Part shown: one piece after another, positions 26,749 through 36,874 of the stretch
Layout of the letters: every line of letters begins with the position of its first letter
Numbering within the stretch: position 1 is the first letter of the stretch
Source of the DNA: Pseudomonas promysalinigenes
GTDB lineage: Bacteria; Pseudomonadota; Gammaproteobacteria; Pseudomonadales; Pseudomonadaceae
Reading direction: 5' to 3'
NCBI RefSeq assembly: GCF_014269025.2
Contig: NZ_CP077094.1
Coordinates: forward strand, 1,674,001 to 1,738,000
DNA length: 64,000 nucleotides
Translations under genes and position numbers: made by a program
The notes under the pieces: generated by a model
What the model saw: only the letters and a program-made list of their open reading frames with translations
What the model was told of the DNA's origin: nothing
The model's database searches: none

Positions 26749-28635
26749 TCAGATGCGGAAGCTGCCCACCAAATGCTTCAAGCGCCCGGCCTGCTGAGCC
26801 AGCGCGTCGCAATGCTGCAGGGTCTGGTTGAGGTTTTCCACCCCCTGTTGATTCAGCGCGTTGATTTGTGTGATGTCCAGGTTGAGGCTCTCGACCACTG
26901 CTGTCTGCTCCTCGGTAGCGGTTGCGACCGACTGGTTCATGCCGTCGATTTCGCCGATACGCTGGGTGACGCTGGCCAGGCGCTCGCCGGCTTGGTTGGC
27001 CACCTGCACGGTTTGCTCGCTGGAGACCTGGCTAGTGTTCATGGTATGCACCGCTTCGCGCGAGCCCACTTGCAGGCTGGTGATCATGCGGTGGATCTCT
27101 TCGGCTGACTCCTGGGTGCGGTGTGCCAGGTTGCGCACCTCATCCGCGACCACGGCAAAACCACGCCCCGCTTCACCTGCACGAGCCGCCTCGATGGCCG
27201 CGTTGAGCGCCAGCAGGTTGGTCTGTTGGGAGATGCCCTTGATCACGTCGAGAATCTTGCCAATCTCGTCGGTGCTGGCGTTGAGGGTTTCTATTTGTTC
27301 ACACGACTCGCTGATACGTTGCGACAGCGCAGTCATGGCGCCGATCGCCTGCTCGACCACTTCGCGGCCACCGTGGGCCTGCTCGCTGGCACCGCTGGCG
27401 TGTTGCGAGGCATCGGCCGCATTGCGCGCGATCTCCTGAGTGGCGGCCCCCAATTGATTGATTGCCGCGGCCACGCTGTTGGTGCGCATGCTTTGCTCTT
27501 CGGAACCGATGATCGAGGCATTGGAGGCATTGACCACTTTTTCCGACAGGTCGTGGACCAGCCTAGTGGCTGACGACACCTCGCTGATCGACGCGTGAAT
27601 GCGTTCGACGAAGCGGTTGAACGAGCTGGCCAGTTCACCGAATTCGTCCTGGTGCTGTACGTCCAGGCGGCGGGTCAGGTCGCCTTCACCTTCGGCGATG
27701 TCTCGCATGGCGCGGCCCATGGTAGTCAGTGGGCGCATCAGCACTGGAATCAGCAGGCCCAGCAGCACGGCGATCGCCACCACGGCGATGAGCATGGCGA
27801 TGATCGCCGAGGTGCGGAACTGGGTCAGTGCCGCATAGGCCTTGTCCTTGTCGATCGACAGGCCGATGTACCACTGTGCAGAGGGCAGGCCGGCGACCGG
27901 GGCGAACGAAATCAGCCGCTGCTCACCGTTGAGGGTGACGTCCTGCATGCCCGGCGCTACGCGCAAGCCGCTGCCGGGGTATATGTCCTTGAGGTTCTTC
28001 ATCACCTGGTCTTTGTCTGGGCTGACGATGACCTGGCCACTGCTGTCGGCCAAGAAGGCATGACCAATGCCCCCGAAGTCGACCGAGTTGATGATCTGTA
28101 CCAGGGTGTCGAGGGTCAGGTCGCCGCCGACCACGCCGATCAAATCGCCGTTCTGCCTGCTTTTCACTGGCACTGCGATGGTCACCATCAGGCCACCGAC
28201 TGCGCCCTGGTAGGGCGGGGTAAGCAGCGTTTGACCGGCGCTGGCCGCGCTGGTGTACCACGGCCGCTGGCGTGGGTCGTAACCGGCTGGCATCTGGGTG
28301 TCAGGGCGCTGGGTGAAAACGCCGTTGGCCTGGCCCAAATAGGTGAAAAGGAAGTTCCGCGTGTAGGAGGGCTGCTCGATCAACCCACCCAGGGTAGCGC
28401 CTGCCCCTTGTTCGGCAATGTCCTGAGCCAGGTTTTCCAGCACCAGAATGCGCCCGCTCATCCAGTTCTGAACGCTGCTGGCGGTCAAGGCACCGGCCTG
28501 TTGCACGGAAGACTCGATGTTCTGGCGCAGGCTATTGCGTTGCAGGTAGTCGTTGTAGAGGGTGAACAACGCAAAGGCCAGCACCACGACACCGCAGGCG
28601 CTGAGCAGAATTTTGTGGCGAAATTTCAGGTTCAT
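26749..28635 (-). CDS. Methyl-accepting chemotaxis protein, dCache amino-acid receptor type
   Basis: Chemoreceptor of 628 residues. TM1 at about 8-30; periplasmic double-Cache domain (about 35-275); TM2 about 278-300; HAMP; then a cytoplasmic coiled coil with the CheW/CheA hairpin tip ([18 protein letters not shown]). The Cache domain carries YDPRQRPWY and a downstream DLTLD Asp, residues that match the amino-acid-binding signature of PctA/McpA-type receptors. Amino acids are therefore the likely ligands (inference). The ATG at 28635 ([10 protein letters not shown]) is chosen over the longer frame from 28740 because it directly precedes TM1. Monocistronic. Confidence 0.88.
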   Translation of the reverse strand: MNLKFRHKILLSACGVVVLAFALFTLYNDYLQRNSLRQNIESSVQQAGALTASSVQNWMSGRILVLENLAQDIAEQGAGATLGGLIEQPSYTRNFLFTYLGQANGVFTQRPDTQMPAGYDPRQRPWYTSAASAGQTLLTPPYQGAVGGLMVTIAVPVKSRQNGDLIGVVGGDLTLDTLVQIINSVDFGGIGHAFLADSSGQVIVSPDKDQVMKNLKDIYPGSGLRVAPGMQDVTLNGEQRLISFAPVAGLPSAQWYIGLSIDKDKAYAALTQFRTSAIIAMLIAVVAIAVLLGLLIPVLMRPLTTMGRAMRDIAEGEGDLTRRLDVQHQDEFGELASSFNRFVERIHASISEVSSATRLVHDLSEKVVNASNASIIGSEEQSMRTNSVAAAINQLGAATQEIARNAADASQHASGASEQAHGGREVVEQAIGAMTALSQRISESCEQIETLNASTDEIGKILDVIKGISQQTNLLALNAAIEAARAGEAGRGFAVVADEVRNLAHRTQESAEEIHRMITSLQVGSREAVHTMNTSQVSSEQTVQVANQAGERLASVTQRIGEIDGMNQSVATATEEQTAVVESLNLDITQINALNQQGVENLNQTLQHCDALAQQAGRLKHLVGSFRI

Positions 28636-28817
28636 GTTTCGAGACCTTGAGCCAGGGAGGGATGAGCGCCGCGCGCTTGTGGCGCGATGGCAAAACCTTA
28701 CCTCAGAACTATCGGCGTGGCCGGTAAAAGGTTGAAACAACTACCTATTTTATTCCGTGCAGGTCGACAGACGGTGTTCGGGCGGGTCTCGGGAAAGTCG
28801 GGGGCTAGGGGCGCGGG

Positions 28818-28838
28818 AGGGGCTGCATTGCAGCCCCT
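28818..28838. terminator. Hairpin after the first gntR gene
   Basis: AGGGGCTGCA-T-TGCAGCCCCT lies 9 bp past the stop of the minus-strand gntR gene; no U-tract follows. Similar in sequence to the hairpin at 1230-1252. Confidence 0.4.
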
Positions 28839-28846
28839 GGGATTGG

Positions 28847-29527
28847 TCAGTCGAAGTCCAGCTTGTGTTCCAGGCGGTCGAGGTGTTCATGCATCAAGGC
28901 AAGGGCGGCCTCGGCGTCACCGGCCTCCACGGCATCGATGATCGCCGCGTGTTCCTCCCAGGCACAGTGCTCGCAACACGGCGATTCATAGCGGGCGATG
29001 ATCAATGAGGTCATCGGCACCAAACCGTTGAGAAAACGTGCCAACGGTGCGTTGGCTGCAACCTGGGCCAGTTTGAGGTGAAACTCGCCACCCAGGCGGA
29101 TGGCGGCGCAGCGCTCACCATGTTCATGGTGCTGGCGCTCGCGCTCCACCAGTTGACGCAACTGGCGGATCTGCGTGGGCTTGGCGCGCTGCGCCGCCAG
29201 GCTGATCAGGGTGGTTTCGGCCAGGCGCCGGGCGCTGAGCACCTGGCGGGCCTGCTCGGGGTCGGGGGCGGCCAGGTGTGCAGTGTGGCTTGGGCGCTGC
29301 ACCACCACCTGCTGATCGCAAAGGCGCCCTAGCACCCGGCGGATTACGGTGCGGCTGACCCCGAAAGCATTACCCAGTGCCTGCTCTGGAAGCAGGCTAC
29401 CCGGCGGCAGGCGCTGTTCAAGGATGGCATCGAACAGGCGCGGGTAGATCTGCTCGGCCGAAAGGCGCGTTTCGCCGACGGCGAGCAGGGCAGGCAGTTG
29501 GGGGGCGGCTTGGGCACAGGCGGTCAT
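28847..29527 (-). CDS. GntR-family regulator with FCD domain (1)
   Basis: Transcriptional regulator of 226 residues. The winged HTH at about 28-90 includes LRRL-type recognition FGVSRTVIRRVLGRL. The C-terminal FCD ligand domain has the metal-site His residues (GEFHLKLAQVAAN and EEHAAIIDAVEAGD). Start ATG at 29527 with AGGAG upstream. Lies 16 bp after gntR (2) and probably belongs to the dctA-gntR-gntR unit. Target and effector unknown; an organic acid is likely given the carrier gene. Confidence 0.82.
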   Translation of the reverse strand: MTACAQAAPQLPALLAVGETRLSAEQIYPRLFDAILEQRLPPGSLLPEQALGNAFGVSRTVIRRVLGRLCDQQVVVQRPSHTAHLAAPDPEQARQVLSARRLAETTLISLAAQRAKPTQIRQLRQLVERERQHHEHGERCAAIRLGGEFHLKLAQVAANAPLARFLNGLVPMTSLIIARYESPCCEHCAWEEHAAIIDAVEAGDAEAALALMHEHLDRLEHKLDFD

Positions 29528-29543
29528 GGTCGCTCTCCTGGGG

Positions 29544-30248
29544 TCATTGGCCGGGCTGGTCGTCCGGGATATTGAGTTCTATGCCCATGCGCTGGCCCTC
29601 GGCGAGGATGTGTTGGCGCATCTGGGCGCTGGCCAGGGCGCTGTTGCGCTCGCGAATGGCCCGCACCACGGCTTCGTTTTCCTTGAGCCGGGCGGCCAAG
29701 TGTTCAGGCGAGTTGCGCAGCATGCTTGCGCTTTGCTTGAGGGCATCACCCGTTTGCTGCACCACGCTTTGGAAGATCGGGTTGGTGGTCAGGGCGAACA
29801 ACGCTTCGTGAAGCGCGATGTAGGCCTTGGCCCCTGCCTCGCTGTCCTCGGCATCCAGTGCCTCGCGCATGTCCATCAGGGTCAGGCGCAGTTGGCCTAT
29901 CTCCTGGTTATTGGCCGACTGCGCGACCAAGCCGACGATGAACGGCTCAAGGGTGTAGCGCAGCTCCAATACATCGGCCAGGCTGGCCTGCGCCGCGCTT
30001 TCGACAGGCAGGTCGGGTACGGCTGTTTCGGCATCGAGCACCAACACACCTTTGCCGGGCAGCGAGCGCACCAGACCCAGTGTTTCCAGCACAGTCACGG
30101 CTTCGCGCAGACTAGGGCGGCTGATGCCCAGTTGTTCGGCCAGTTCGCGCTGGCCGGGCAGCATTTCGCCGCGGCGCCACTGGCCGCGGGCCAGGGCAGT
30201 GCGTAGCTTCTCAACCACAGAGTTGACGACGGTCGATGAACTGATCAC
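29544..30248 (-). CDS. GntR/FadR-family regulator with FCD domain (2)
   Basis: Regulator of 234 residues. The N-terminal HTH (GEMLPGQRELAEQLGISRPSLREAVTVLE) is the FadR-subfamily form, and the FCD domain follows (LRYTLEPFIVGLVAQSANN, YIALHEALFALTTNP). GTG start at 30248 with AAGGAG 6 bases upstream. It lies 44 bp downstream of the dctA-type gene on the same strand, so it is the best candidate to control that gene through the repeated CTTACCGGT sites in the promoter region. The neighbouring second GntR gene is a different subtype, not a tandem copy. Confidence 0.84.
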   Translation of the reverse strand: MISSSTVVNSVVEKLRTALARGQWRRGEMLPGQRELAEQLGISRPSLREAVTVLETLGLVRSLPGKGVLVLDAETAVPDLPVESAAQASLADVLELRYTLEPFIVGLVAQSANNQEIGQLRLTLMDMREALDAEDSEAGAKAYIALHEALFALTTNPIFQSVVQQTGDALKQSASMLRNSPEHLAARLKENEAVVRAIRERNSALASAQMRQHILAEGQRMGIELNIPDDQPGQ

Positions 30249-30292
30249 GGTTCGCTCCTTGAAGGGCCGGCGCCAGCGCCGGCCACATGGGC

Positions 30293-31597
30293 TCAGAATT
30301 CCTGTTGATGGGGGTTATGCTTGCGCGGCACGGCGAAACCAGGTTTGCCATCGAGCACATTCTGCGCACGCTCAAGGTCGATGTCTTTCTCCCAGCGGGC
30401 AATGGCCACGGTTGCCACGCAGTTGCCAATCAGGTTGGTCAGTGCACGGCCGATGCCCATGAACCAGTCCACCGCAAGCACCAACACCAGGCCCACTACC
30501 GGAATGGCCGGCACAGCGGTCAGGGTCGCGGCGAGGATCACCAGTGCCGAGCCTGGGATGCCATGCGCGCCCTTGGAGGTCACCAATGACACCAGCAGGA
30601 TGGTCAGCAGGTCGGTCATTTCCAGTGGAGTGCCGGTGGCGTTGGCGATGAACACGATCGCCAGGGTCAGGTAGATGGAGAAGCCGTCGAGGTTGAACGA
30701 ATAGCCGGTGGGGATCACCAGGCCAACAGTGGAACTACCGATACCCAGGTGCTCCAGTTTGCGCATGATCTGCGGCAGCACCGCGTCGGACGAGGCGGTA
30801 CCCAGAACGATGGTCAGCTCTTCACGCAGGTACTTGATCAGCGGCAGCAGTTTCAGGCCCGACACACGCATCACGGTGCCCAGCACGATCAGTACAAAGC
30901 CGGCGCAGGTCAGGTAGAACAGCGCCACCAGGCCACCAAGGTGTTGCAGCGATTCCAGGCCGTATTTGCTGGTAGTGAAGGCGATGGCGCCAAACACCCC
31001 AATCGGCGCCAGGCGCACGATCATGCCCATGATGCGGAAGATCACATGGCTAAGTTCGTTGATCAGCCGTGAGATACCGGCCGCCGCTTCGCCGACCAGG
31101 TTCAGGGCGCTGCCGAACAGCACCGAGAACAGCAGTACCTGGAGAATGTTGTTGTCGGCGAAGGCACCGACCACCGAGGTCGGAATCAGGTCCATGAAGA
31201 ACGCAGTCGCGCCGTGTATGTGCTGCCCGCGCTCGGCCAGGCTGCTGGCATCGGCACTGGAAAGCTGGTCGAGATGGATGTTGGCCCCGCTGCCGATGCC
31301 GCTGCTGAAGGCGAACACCAGGCCAATGACCAGGGCGATGGTCGTCAGCACTTCGAAATAGATCACTGATTTCAGGCCGATGCGCCCGACCTTCTTCAAG
31401 TCACCAGCACCGGATATACCGCTGACCACCACGCAGAACACAATCAAGCCGATGAGCATCTTGATCAGCTTGATGAAGCCGTCGCCGAGTGGTTTTAGCT
31501 GTAGGGACATTTCGGGGAAGCTGAGGCCGCAGGCGATGCCGAGGACAAGGCCGAGCACAACTTGCAGGAAGATCGAACGCGAGCACCATTTGAGCAT
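30293..31597 (-). CDS. DctA-type dicarboxylate:cation symporter
   Basis: Inner-membrane secondary carrier of 434 residues in the DAACS (glutamate/C4-dicarboxylate) family with about eight TM helices and two re-entrant hairpins. Signature blocks: LGTASSDAVLPQIMRKLE (first hairpin SS), IPTGYSFNLDGFSIYLTLA (TM7 NxDG region) and SKGAHGIPGSALVILAATL (second hairpin). It probably imports succinate, malate, fumarate or a related acid. Pseudomonads carry several paralogues, and the two GntR genes behind it suggest a specific inducible substrate rather than the DctBD-controlled general dctA, so no symbol is given. Confidence 0.85.
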   Translation of the reverse strand: MLKWCSRSIFLQVVLGLVLGIACGLSFPEMSLQLKPLGDGFIKLIKMLIGLIVFCVVVSGISGAGDLKKVGRIGLKSVIYFEVLTTIALVIGLVFAFSSGIGSGANIHLDQLSSADASSLAERGQHIHGATAFFMDLIPTSVVGAFADNNILQVLLFSVLFGSALNLVGEAAAGISRLINELSHVIFRIMGMIVRLAPIGVFGAIAFTTSKYGLESLQHLGGLVALFYLTCAGFVLIVLGTVMRVSGLKLLPLIKYLREELTIVLGTASSDAVLPQIMRKLEHLGIGSSTVGLVIPTGYSFNLDGFSIYLTLAIVFIANATGTPLEMTDLLTILLVSLVTSKGAHGIPGSALVILAATLTAVPAIPVVGLVLVLAVDWFMGIGRALTNLIGNCVATVAIARWEKDIDLERAQNVLDGKPGFAVPRKHNPHQQEF

Positions 31598-31670
31598 GGG
31601 AGGGATCTCAGATCGGTGTCCTTGCTTCGGTGCCGCACGGGGCGAAAGAGCGCAGGACTTAATTATTGTG

Positions 31671-31755
31671 GTCTTACCGGTTTGTTCAGCGCCAGATCAT
31701 AAAACCGCGAAAAATCCGACATTGCAAGACATTTTGGCCTTACCGGTCTGACCAG
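31671..31755. promoter_or_regulatory. Repeated CTTACCGGT sites upstream of the dctA-type gene
   Basis: Two identical CTTACCGGT boxes (31673-31681 and 31739-31747) lie exactly 66 bp apart, about six helical turns. The second continues as CTGACCAG, giving a TGGTC...GACCA-like half-site of the FadR-type GntR kind. They lie 76-150 bp upstream of the carrier start. The rest of the 322-bp gap (31598-31919) holds no gene, only a CACCCCGTG/CACGGGGTG hairpin at 31886-31914 behind the NEL gene. Confidence 0.45.
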
Positions 31756-31919
31756 TTGTGGGGCATTCGTCAGGCAGCAGCTCTACTTCGGTGCACGCAG
31801 ACATTCGCGGGCGCCTGCCGCCGACAGCTTGACCAAGGCCTGCCCGGGTTTTAGCAATGGCCTTGCCAAGTTTTCAGGATGGGGGCACCCCGTGCCGACT
31901 TTTGACACGGGGTGAGCGG

Positions 31920-34900
31920 TCACACGCCGGGGGAGAAGGCGTGCGGGTTGGCCTCGCTCAAGGCCACAGTCAATGTACGCAGCAGAGCCTCGCGCGCCTG
32001 TTCGCGGCTTTGCAGTAACAGCTGCGAGGCCCTCAGGTAGAGAGCGCTGTCGCCGGTCAGATCGACATGTTGCAACGCACCTGCGTGGCGCCAGGCAATC
32101 TGATCAATGTGCTGTTCCAAATTGTCGATGTACACCTGTGGCACCTCAGGGCCGGTGTAAGCGCCGCTAGGCGCTGCACTGTCATTGAGCGAGTCGAAGT
32201 ATTGCGAGGCACCTTCCCACTGTAGGTCGAACAGTTGAAACGCCTGGGGGCGTAGACGCTGCAACCAGCGTTGCCAGAAGGGCTGGTCGCCCGCCCAGGC
32301 CTTGAGGCGATCGGCAGTGGCTTGCGACCACACAGTCTGCTCAAGGCGCTGCAAAGTGATGTCGCTCAGGCGCGCCAGATACTCGAAGCGCATGCCGTCC
32401 GGTTGTGGCGGCAGCCGCAGCCGCTGCTGCAGGCGAATGCGTGCGTAAAGCGCCATTTCCAGTTCATCGAGCAGGAAATTCGCCCCGGTCAGTTGCTCAT
32501 CGCTGAGGTCGTCGAGGTTGGACAGCCCTGGCGCGGCTTGCCGCTCAGCTTCATTGCCGGCTTCACCCAATGCCCGGCGCCGTGCGCGCCGGGCATTGAA
32601 CATCTGGCCGATCTGCTCGTCGAGCAACCTTTGGCGCATCAGGCTAGCTGCGCTGTCGATGGCAACTTGCTCGTGGCCGTCACCGGGCGCTGCGTTGGCC
32701 ACCGATTGCCAGAGCGTAACGTCGGTTTCGACCTGTTGAAACAGCAGGCTGGCCTGATCGACACAGGCTTGGCCGGCATCGACCAAGAACTCACGGACCT
32801 GTTGCTGCAGTTGGGCGATACCCGGGCCGGCCTCATCGTGCCTGGTGGCGTCCACCAGCGTCTGCAGCACTTGGCGCATGCGGGCATCCATGGCAGCCGG
32901 GCTGGCGCGATAGGCTTGGGTATCGGGCAGGCGTTGGTAAAGGTCGAACAACGGCTGCCAGTTAGGGTCGGCCCAGAATTCGGCCAAATGCTCGCGCAAG
33001 CTGGCAGGCCAGCCGGCAGACCACTCCTGGGCGTCAGCATCGTCCTGAATGACGGGCATCCCAGCTTCTTCCAGGCGTTGCAGCGCCAGGTCATTGAATG
33101 GATTGTCGTCGAATGCGTAATGGAGTTGCTGGTCACCTTGGCGCAACCCCTGCGCGAATAGGGTATCGCGCAGGGCGGGGGCATCGCTCAGTTCATTGAG
33201 GCTCAGGTCAATCTCACGAAGGTTTAGCGGCTGCTGGTTCATCAACGTGGTCAACCCGGCTGGCCACTCGAAGATGCCTGTACGCTCCAGGTCCAGCTGC
33301 TCCAGCGCAGTCCAGCCGCTGAAGTCTGGTGCCAGTACCAGAGGGTTGTAACGCAGCGATAACAAGCGCAGTCGGTTTAGGCCGTTCAAAGCCGTAAGGC
33401 TTGCTTGGGTAAGCACGATTTGGTTGTGGCCCAGTTCTAGGTGGGTCAGGCTCGGCCAGCGTTGCAGCGCCTGAAAATGTGCAGCCTCAAACTGTAGGGT
33501 ATTGAAGTCTGCCTGCAGATAGGCCAGCGCTGGGAGGTCGGCAAGCCGTTGTAGGGTGCTGGCGGAAAGTGTCTGCAGGCACTGTGAAAGGTTCAGGCGC
33601 TCTAGGTTGCGCAAGCCTGTCAGTGTCGAGAGGTCGGCTTCCTGGGAGAGGTCGAGTACATTGTGCGAAAGGTCCAGAGACTCGAGCTCGCTGAGGTCGG
33701 CCAATGCTGGTGGGAGGCTGCGCAGAGCATTATCTTCAAGGTCCAGGTGGCGCAGTTCGGGGAAGGCCCTGATAAACCCGTTCAGCCCGGTGTTGGAATG
33801 ATCAGCGAGCCCTATGATGCGAAGCTGGTGCACGTGAGAAAGGGGCACGGGTAAGACGGGCAATGTCTCCAGTTGCGCGCCGTCTATGTCCAGGGTGACG
33901 GAATCGTGCCCTGCGCCAAAGTCTTCGGGGTTTTGCCGGCGCCATGCGTGGCGTATGCGCTGGGCTTGGCGATCGCGTGCGGTGCGTTGTGATCCCGAGC
34001 CCTGTTCGACCCAATTCTGCAGTTCGTCGTCCAGGCGTCGATATTCACCGCGCAGGCGCTCGAGCAGGCGTAGAAAAGCACCTGGCCCAGGGCCTGCTTC
34101 ATGCTGCAGGCGTTGACGCAGCAACTGGCGCTCCTGCCGGTCGCCTGCTGGGTAGAGCTGATCGAACAGGCTGTCGGCAGTCTGCGCAGGGTTGCCATGG
34201 CCACTGAGTCGATAGCCAAGGCGCTGGCTGCCGGGGATTCGACTGGGTGGATTGAACAGCGGGCGCACCGGCACCATGCCCAGATCACGAGCACTCGCTT
34301 CACGGTTAGCGCAGGCCCGGTCGAATAGCGCGTCTCGCAGGGCGGGCGCATCGTGAATGGCCAGCCCCAGCGCATCGCGCTCGCTGTCAGGCAGGGCGCG
34401 CAAGATGGCGTTGAGCAACTCGTCCTGTCCCCCCAGGGTTTGCCCGGCCGCATCGAGCGGTTGATAGCTTTGGGCGCTGCGCTGTACGCGTTTGACTATA
34501 GCGCCTTGCTCACCGGCCGCCGCGATCAGGCTGCCATGCTCGACCAGCTCCACGCGCACCGTACCGGACCAGCCTGGTAGCCTTGGCAGATTGGCAAACA
34601 CCAAGGTGTCGCGGTCGCTGCTCCTGGCCGTGGCTTGGCGCAGATGCGCCAGTGCCCGGTTGAGCCTGGCTTCACGCAGGTACAGGCGGGCCTGTTCGGC
34701 CATGGGCAACGGCAAGCGGCCTGTTCGCTTCATCTGCGCAAGCTCGGCCGCTGATGCTGTTGCCAGGATTTCATGACATGCACGAGGGCTGAGCGAGGGG
34801 AAATCCCTGGCCAGCAGGGTGCTGTCGGCGGCCTCGATCACCGGCAGGGGAGTGGCGCCGAAGGCTTGAAGGGTGTCGAGCAACAAAGCGGGCAATGGGC

Positions 34901-36722
34901 GGTGATCGAGCAGCAGGCGGCGTAAAGCGTCGTCACCGTAGCCACTGCTGCGCAAGGCATTTGCCATTGCGGTATCTTCCAGGCCTTCACACGCCGGGCC
35001 AAGCCGCCGCTCCAGCGCCGGGCTGCGCCAGGCCAGGGGCTGCTCATGCTCCAGCAGCCAGCTGCCATGGCCATTGCCAAGCAGCCTTGGTTGATGGCGG
35101 TGGCCTTTGCCGAGCGCCAGGCGCCAGCCGCCTTTCGCTTCGCGCTGCAGGGGGTACGCTTGGCCATCGTGCAGCCACCACTGCTGGCCTTGCCAGGTAT
35201 GCAGACCCTCGGCGTTTGGCACAGTTTGCGCAGGCCATGGCCGGGCCTGAGCGAACGCTGACAGGTCGCCATGCCACAGCCGCTCGCTATCGCCGCTGCC
35301 AATACGCTGCCATTCGTGCAACGGCCCAATGGGTTCGGCAAACCGCCCGGCAGCACCCAGTGCCGTGAATTGCGCGAGGTTTTCGAACACGGCGAACAGA
35401 TGCACCAATGCAGCGTCGGCCTGCTCTTCGTTGGCGGCATGCACCCCCTCAAGGAATTCATCGACCAACTGCGCGCCGCCGACCACCAGCATGACCTGCG
35501 CCAGGCCGGGGATGAACAAGCTGGCAATATTCAGCACATTCAGGCCCGTTTGCAGCCAGCCTTCGATACGCTCCCAGAGGGCTTGCGCATCACGTTTTGC
35601 GGTGGGCACCACGATGTCGGCTGCGTCTTGCAGCTTGCGTTCGAGCTGGGCACGGGTGCGTGCAGCGAAGCAGTCCTGCTGCCAGGGTGAAGCGCTCCAG
35701 GCCAGCCGTGCATTCTTGTCCAGCGTCTCTTGCCAAATGTGGCGAGGGTTGGGGAACAGCCGGGTTATCAAGCTGACCTGTTGGCCTTTCTCGAGCACCG
35801 GTGTGCCGGAGTGCAATGTGGGGTAGGGGTAGCGCGGAAATAGGGTTTCACGTAGCCGCAACGCGAACTGCAATTGCTGCCCGTGGCTTACGTAGCGCAC
35901 GAAAAACTGCCGTTCGTGGTCGTCCCAAAGCATGTGCGTGAGCGCCTGGCCCATTGCTGCAAGCGAGGGATACTGGCGCATCGGTTCGCTTGGGTGCCCA
36001 GGCAGGTAAAGCAGGCATGGCTGGGTTTCATCGTGTGCTTGCAGGCTGATGAGCAAAGGGCCATTCAGCGCGCAGTCGAACAGCGCCAGGTAACAGCATT
36101 GCAATCGGCGCTGGCTGCCATCGGGGAGGGTGATCTGCTCGGCCCATGCCAGGGCCGCCTCACCCAAGGTCGCGCCACGGCTGTCGATACGCCCGCGCAG
36201 CAGGGCAAGGGTCAGCTCTGCAGCGAAGGCTGCGCGATCTTGGTCTTGTTGCAGTTGGTGGGTCAGGCGTGAATCAAGGAGTTCGGCCACATGCGCCTGA
36301 TAACGGCCGCCGAGGTCGAGATTGCGTACGGTTTTCACGAAACGGTCGGTATCGATAGCGGTAGCGGCAGTTGTTCCTTTGCGCAGGTACAAGCGAATCT
36401 GATCGGCCTCATCGAAGTTCAGCATGGCCGCTTCCAGCCATGACATACCGCGCCGTTGTGCCACATGCCACAGCCAACCCTGATCGACGTCAGGGAGTTC
36501 GCGGTCGGCAAACCAGTGAGCCAATGCCTGATCAAGCTGCGCTCTACAGAACGTCTCGGGTGCCTGCAGGCGGGCTAGCTGCTTGCGCAGGCGGTGGCTG
36601 GCGCGATGGCTGTCGCGCAGGCGTCGCTCGAGCTGCTGGCGCTGCTGCGCGGTGCACGACTGCAGCCATCCAGGCATGCGTCGCTGGATGAATGCCAAGT
36701 GGGGCGAGGGGGCTTGGGACAT
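31920..36722 (-). CDS. Giant LRR protein with NEL-type E3 ubiquitin ligase domain
   Basis: A 1600-residue protein. The first ~950 residues resemble the N-terminal region of Pseudomonas proteins annotated as dermonecrotic-toxin-like (DUF6543) and include a hydrophobic stretch LFIPGLAQVMLVVGGAQLV. Leucine-rich repeats follow (about 960-1210: LRHLDLEDNALRSLPPAL, LESLDLSHNVLDL and so on). The C-terminal domain fits the Novel E3 Ligase fold of IpaH/SspH/SlrP, with the catalytic CxD motif at Cys1320 (GQACVDQASLLF) and a Glu/Arg-rich helical bundle after it. The family ligates host ubiquitin in eukaryotic cells. No secretion genes adjoin it and no Sec signal is present. Likely an effector or toxin against eukaryotic hosts or predators (inference). 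Monocistronic, weak hairpin downstream. Confidence 0.8.
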   Translation of the reverse strand: MSQAPSPHLAFIQRRMPGWLQSCTAQQRQQLERRLRDSHRASHRLRKQLARLQAPETFCRAQLDQALAHWFADRELPDVDQGWLWHVAQRRGMSWLEAAMLNFDEADQIRLYLRKGTTAATAIDTDRFVKTVRNLDLGGRYQAHVAELLDSRLTHQLQQDQDRAAFAAELTLALLRGRIDSRGATLGEAALAWAEQITLPDGSQRRLQCCYLALFDCALNGPLLISLQAHDETQPCLLYLPGHPSEPMRQYPSLAAMGQALTHMLWDDHERQFFVRYVSHGQQLQFALRLRETLFPRYPYPTLHSGTPVLEKGQQVSLITRLFPNPRHIWQETLDKNARLAWSASPWQQDCFAARTRAQLERKLQDAADIVVPTAKRDAQALWERIEGWLQTGLNVLNIASLFIPGLAQVMLVVGGAQLVDEFLEGVHAANEEQADAALVHLFAVFENLAQFTALGAAGRFAEPIGPLHEWQRIGSGDSERLWHGDLSAFAQARPWPAQTVPNAEGLHTWQGQQWWLHDGQAYPLQREAKGGWRLALGKGHRHQPRLLGNGHGSWLLEHEQPLAWRSPALERRLGPACEGLEDTAMANALRSSGYGDDALRRLLLDHRPLPALLLDTLQAFGATPLPVIEAADSTLLARDFPSLSPRACHEILATASAAELAQMKRTGRLPLPMAEQARLYLREARLNRALAHLRQATARSSDRDTLVFANLPRLPGWSGTVRVELVEHGSLIAAAGEQGAIVKRVQRSAQSYQPLDAAGQTLGGQDELLNAILRALPDSERDALGLAIHDAPALRDALFDRACANREASARDLGMVPVRPLFNPPSRIPGSQRLGYRLSGHGNPAQTADSLFDQLYPAGDRQERQLLRQRLQHEAGPGPGAFLRLLERLRGEYRRLDDELQNWVEQGSGSQRTARDRQAQRIRHAWRRQNPEDFGAGHDSVTLDIDGAQLETLPVLPVPLSHVHQLRIIGLADHSNTGLNGFIRAFPELRHLDLEDNALRSLPPALADLSELESLDLSHNVLDLSQEADLSTLTGLRNLERLNLSQCLQTLSASTLQRLADLPALAYLQADFNTLQFEAAHFQALQRWPSLTHLELGHNQIVLTQASLTALNGLNRLRLLSLRYNPLVLAPDFSGWTALEQLDLERTGIFEWPAGLTTLMNQQPLNLREIDLSLNELSDAPALRDTLFAQGLRQGDQQLHYAFDDNPFNDLALQRLEEAGMPVIQDDADAQEWSAGWPASLREHLAEFWADPNWQPLFDLYQRLPDTQAYRASPAAMDARMRQVLQTLVDATRHDEAGPGIAQLQQQVREFLVDAGQACVDQASLLFQQVETDVTLWQSVANAAPGDGHEQVAIDSAASLMRQRLLDEQIGQMFNARRARRRALGEAGNEAERQAAPGLSNLDDLSDEQLTGANFLLDELEMALYARIRLQQRLRLPPQPDGMRFEYLARLSDITLQRLEQTVWSQATADRLKAWAGDQPFWQRWLQRLRPQAFQLFDLQWEGASQYFDSLNDSAAPSGAYTGPEVPQVYIDNLEQHIDQIAWRHAGALQHVDLTGDSALYLRASQLLLQSREQAREALLRTLTVALSEANPHAFSPGV

Positions 36723-36828
36723 GGCGCCGTTCTCCAGTTCGGGAAAACGGCGAGCCTATTGAAGGCAACGATGGGCATGGGGTGCAGGGCTACCACACCT
36801 TTGTAGCGCCATGCGCTGAATCACAAGC

Positions 36829-36858
36829 AAAAAAACGGCACCTGCCTGAGGTGCCGTT
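36829..36858 (-). terminator. Intrinsic terminator of folD
   Basis: AACGGCACCT / AGGTGCCGTT, a 10-bp stem with a 5-nt loop. On the minus strand it is followed by a T-run of seven. Confidence 0.94.
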
Positions 36859-36874
36859 ATCATTTTGCGCGGTG

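Noticed and set aside
27595-28650. 351-codon open frame opposite the chemoreceptor gene
   Set aside because: Shadow of the MCP coding strand; composition is an artefact of codon bias.
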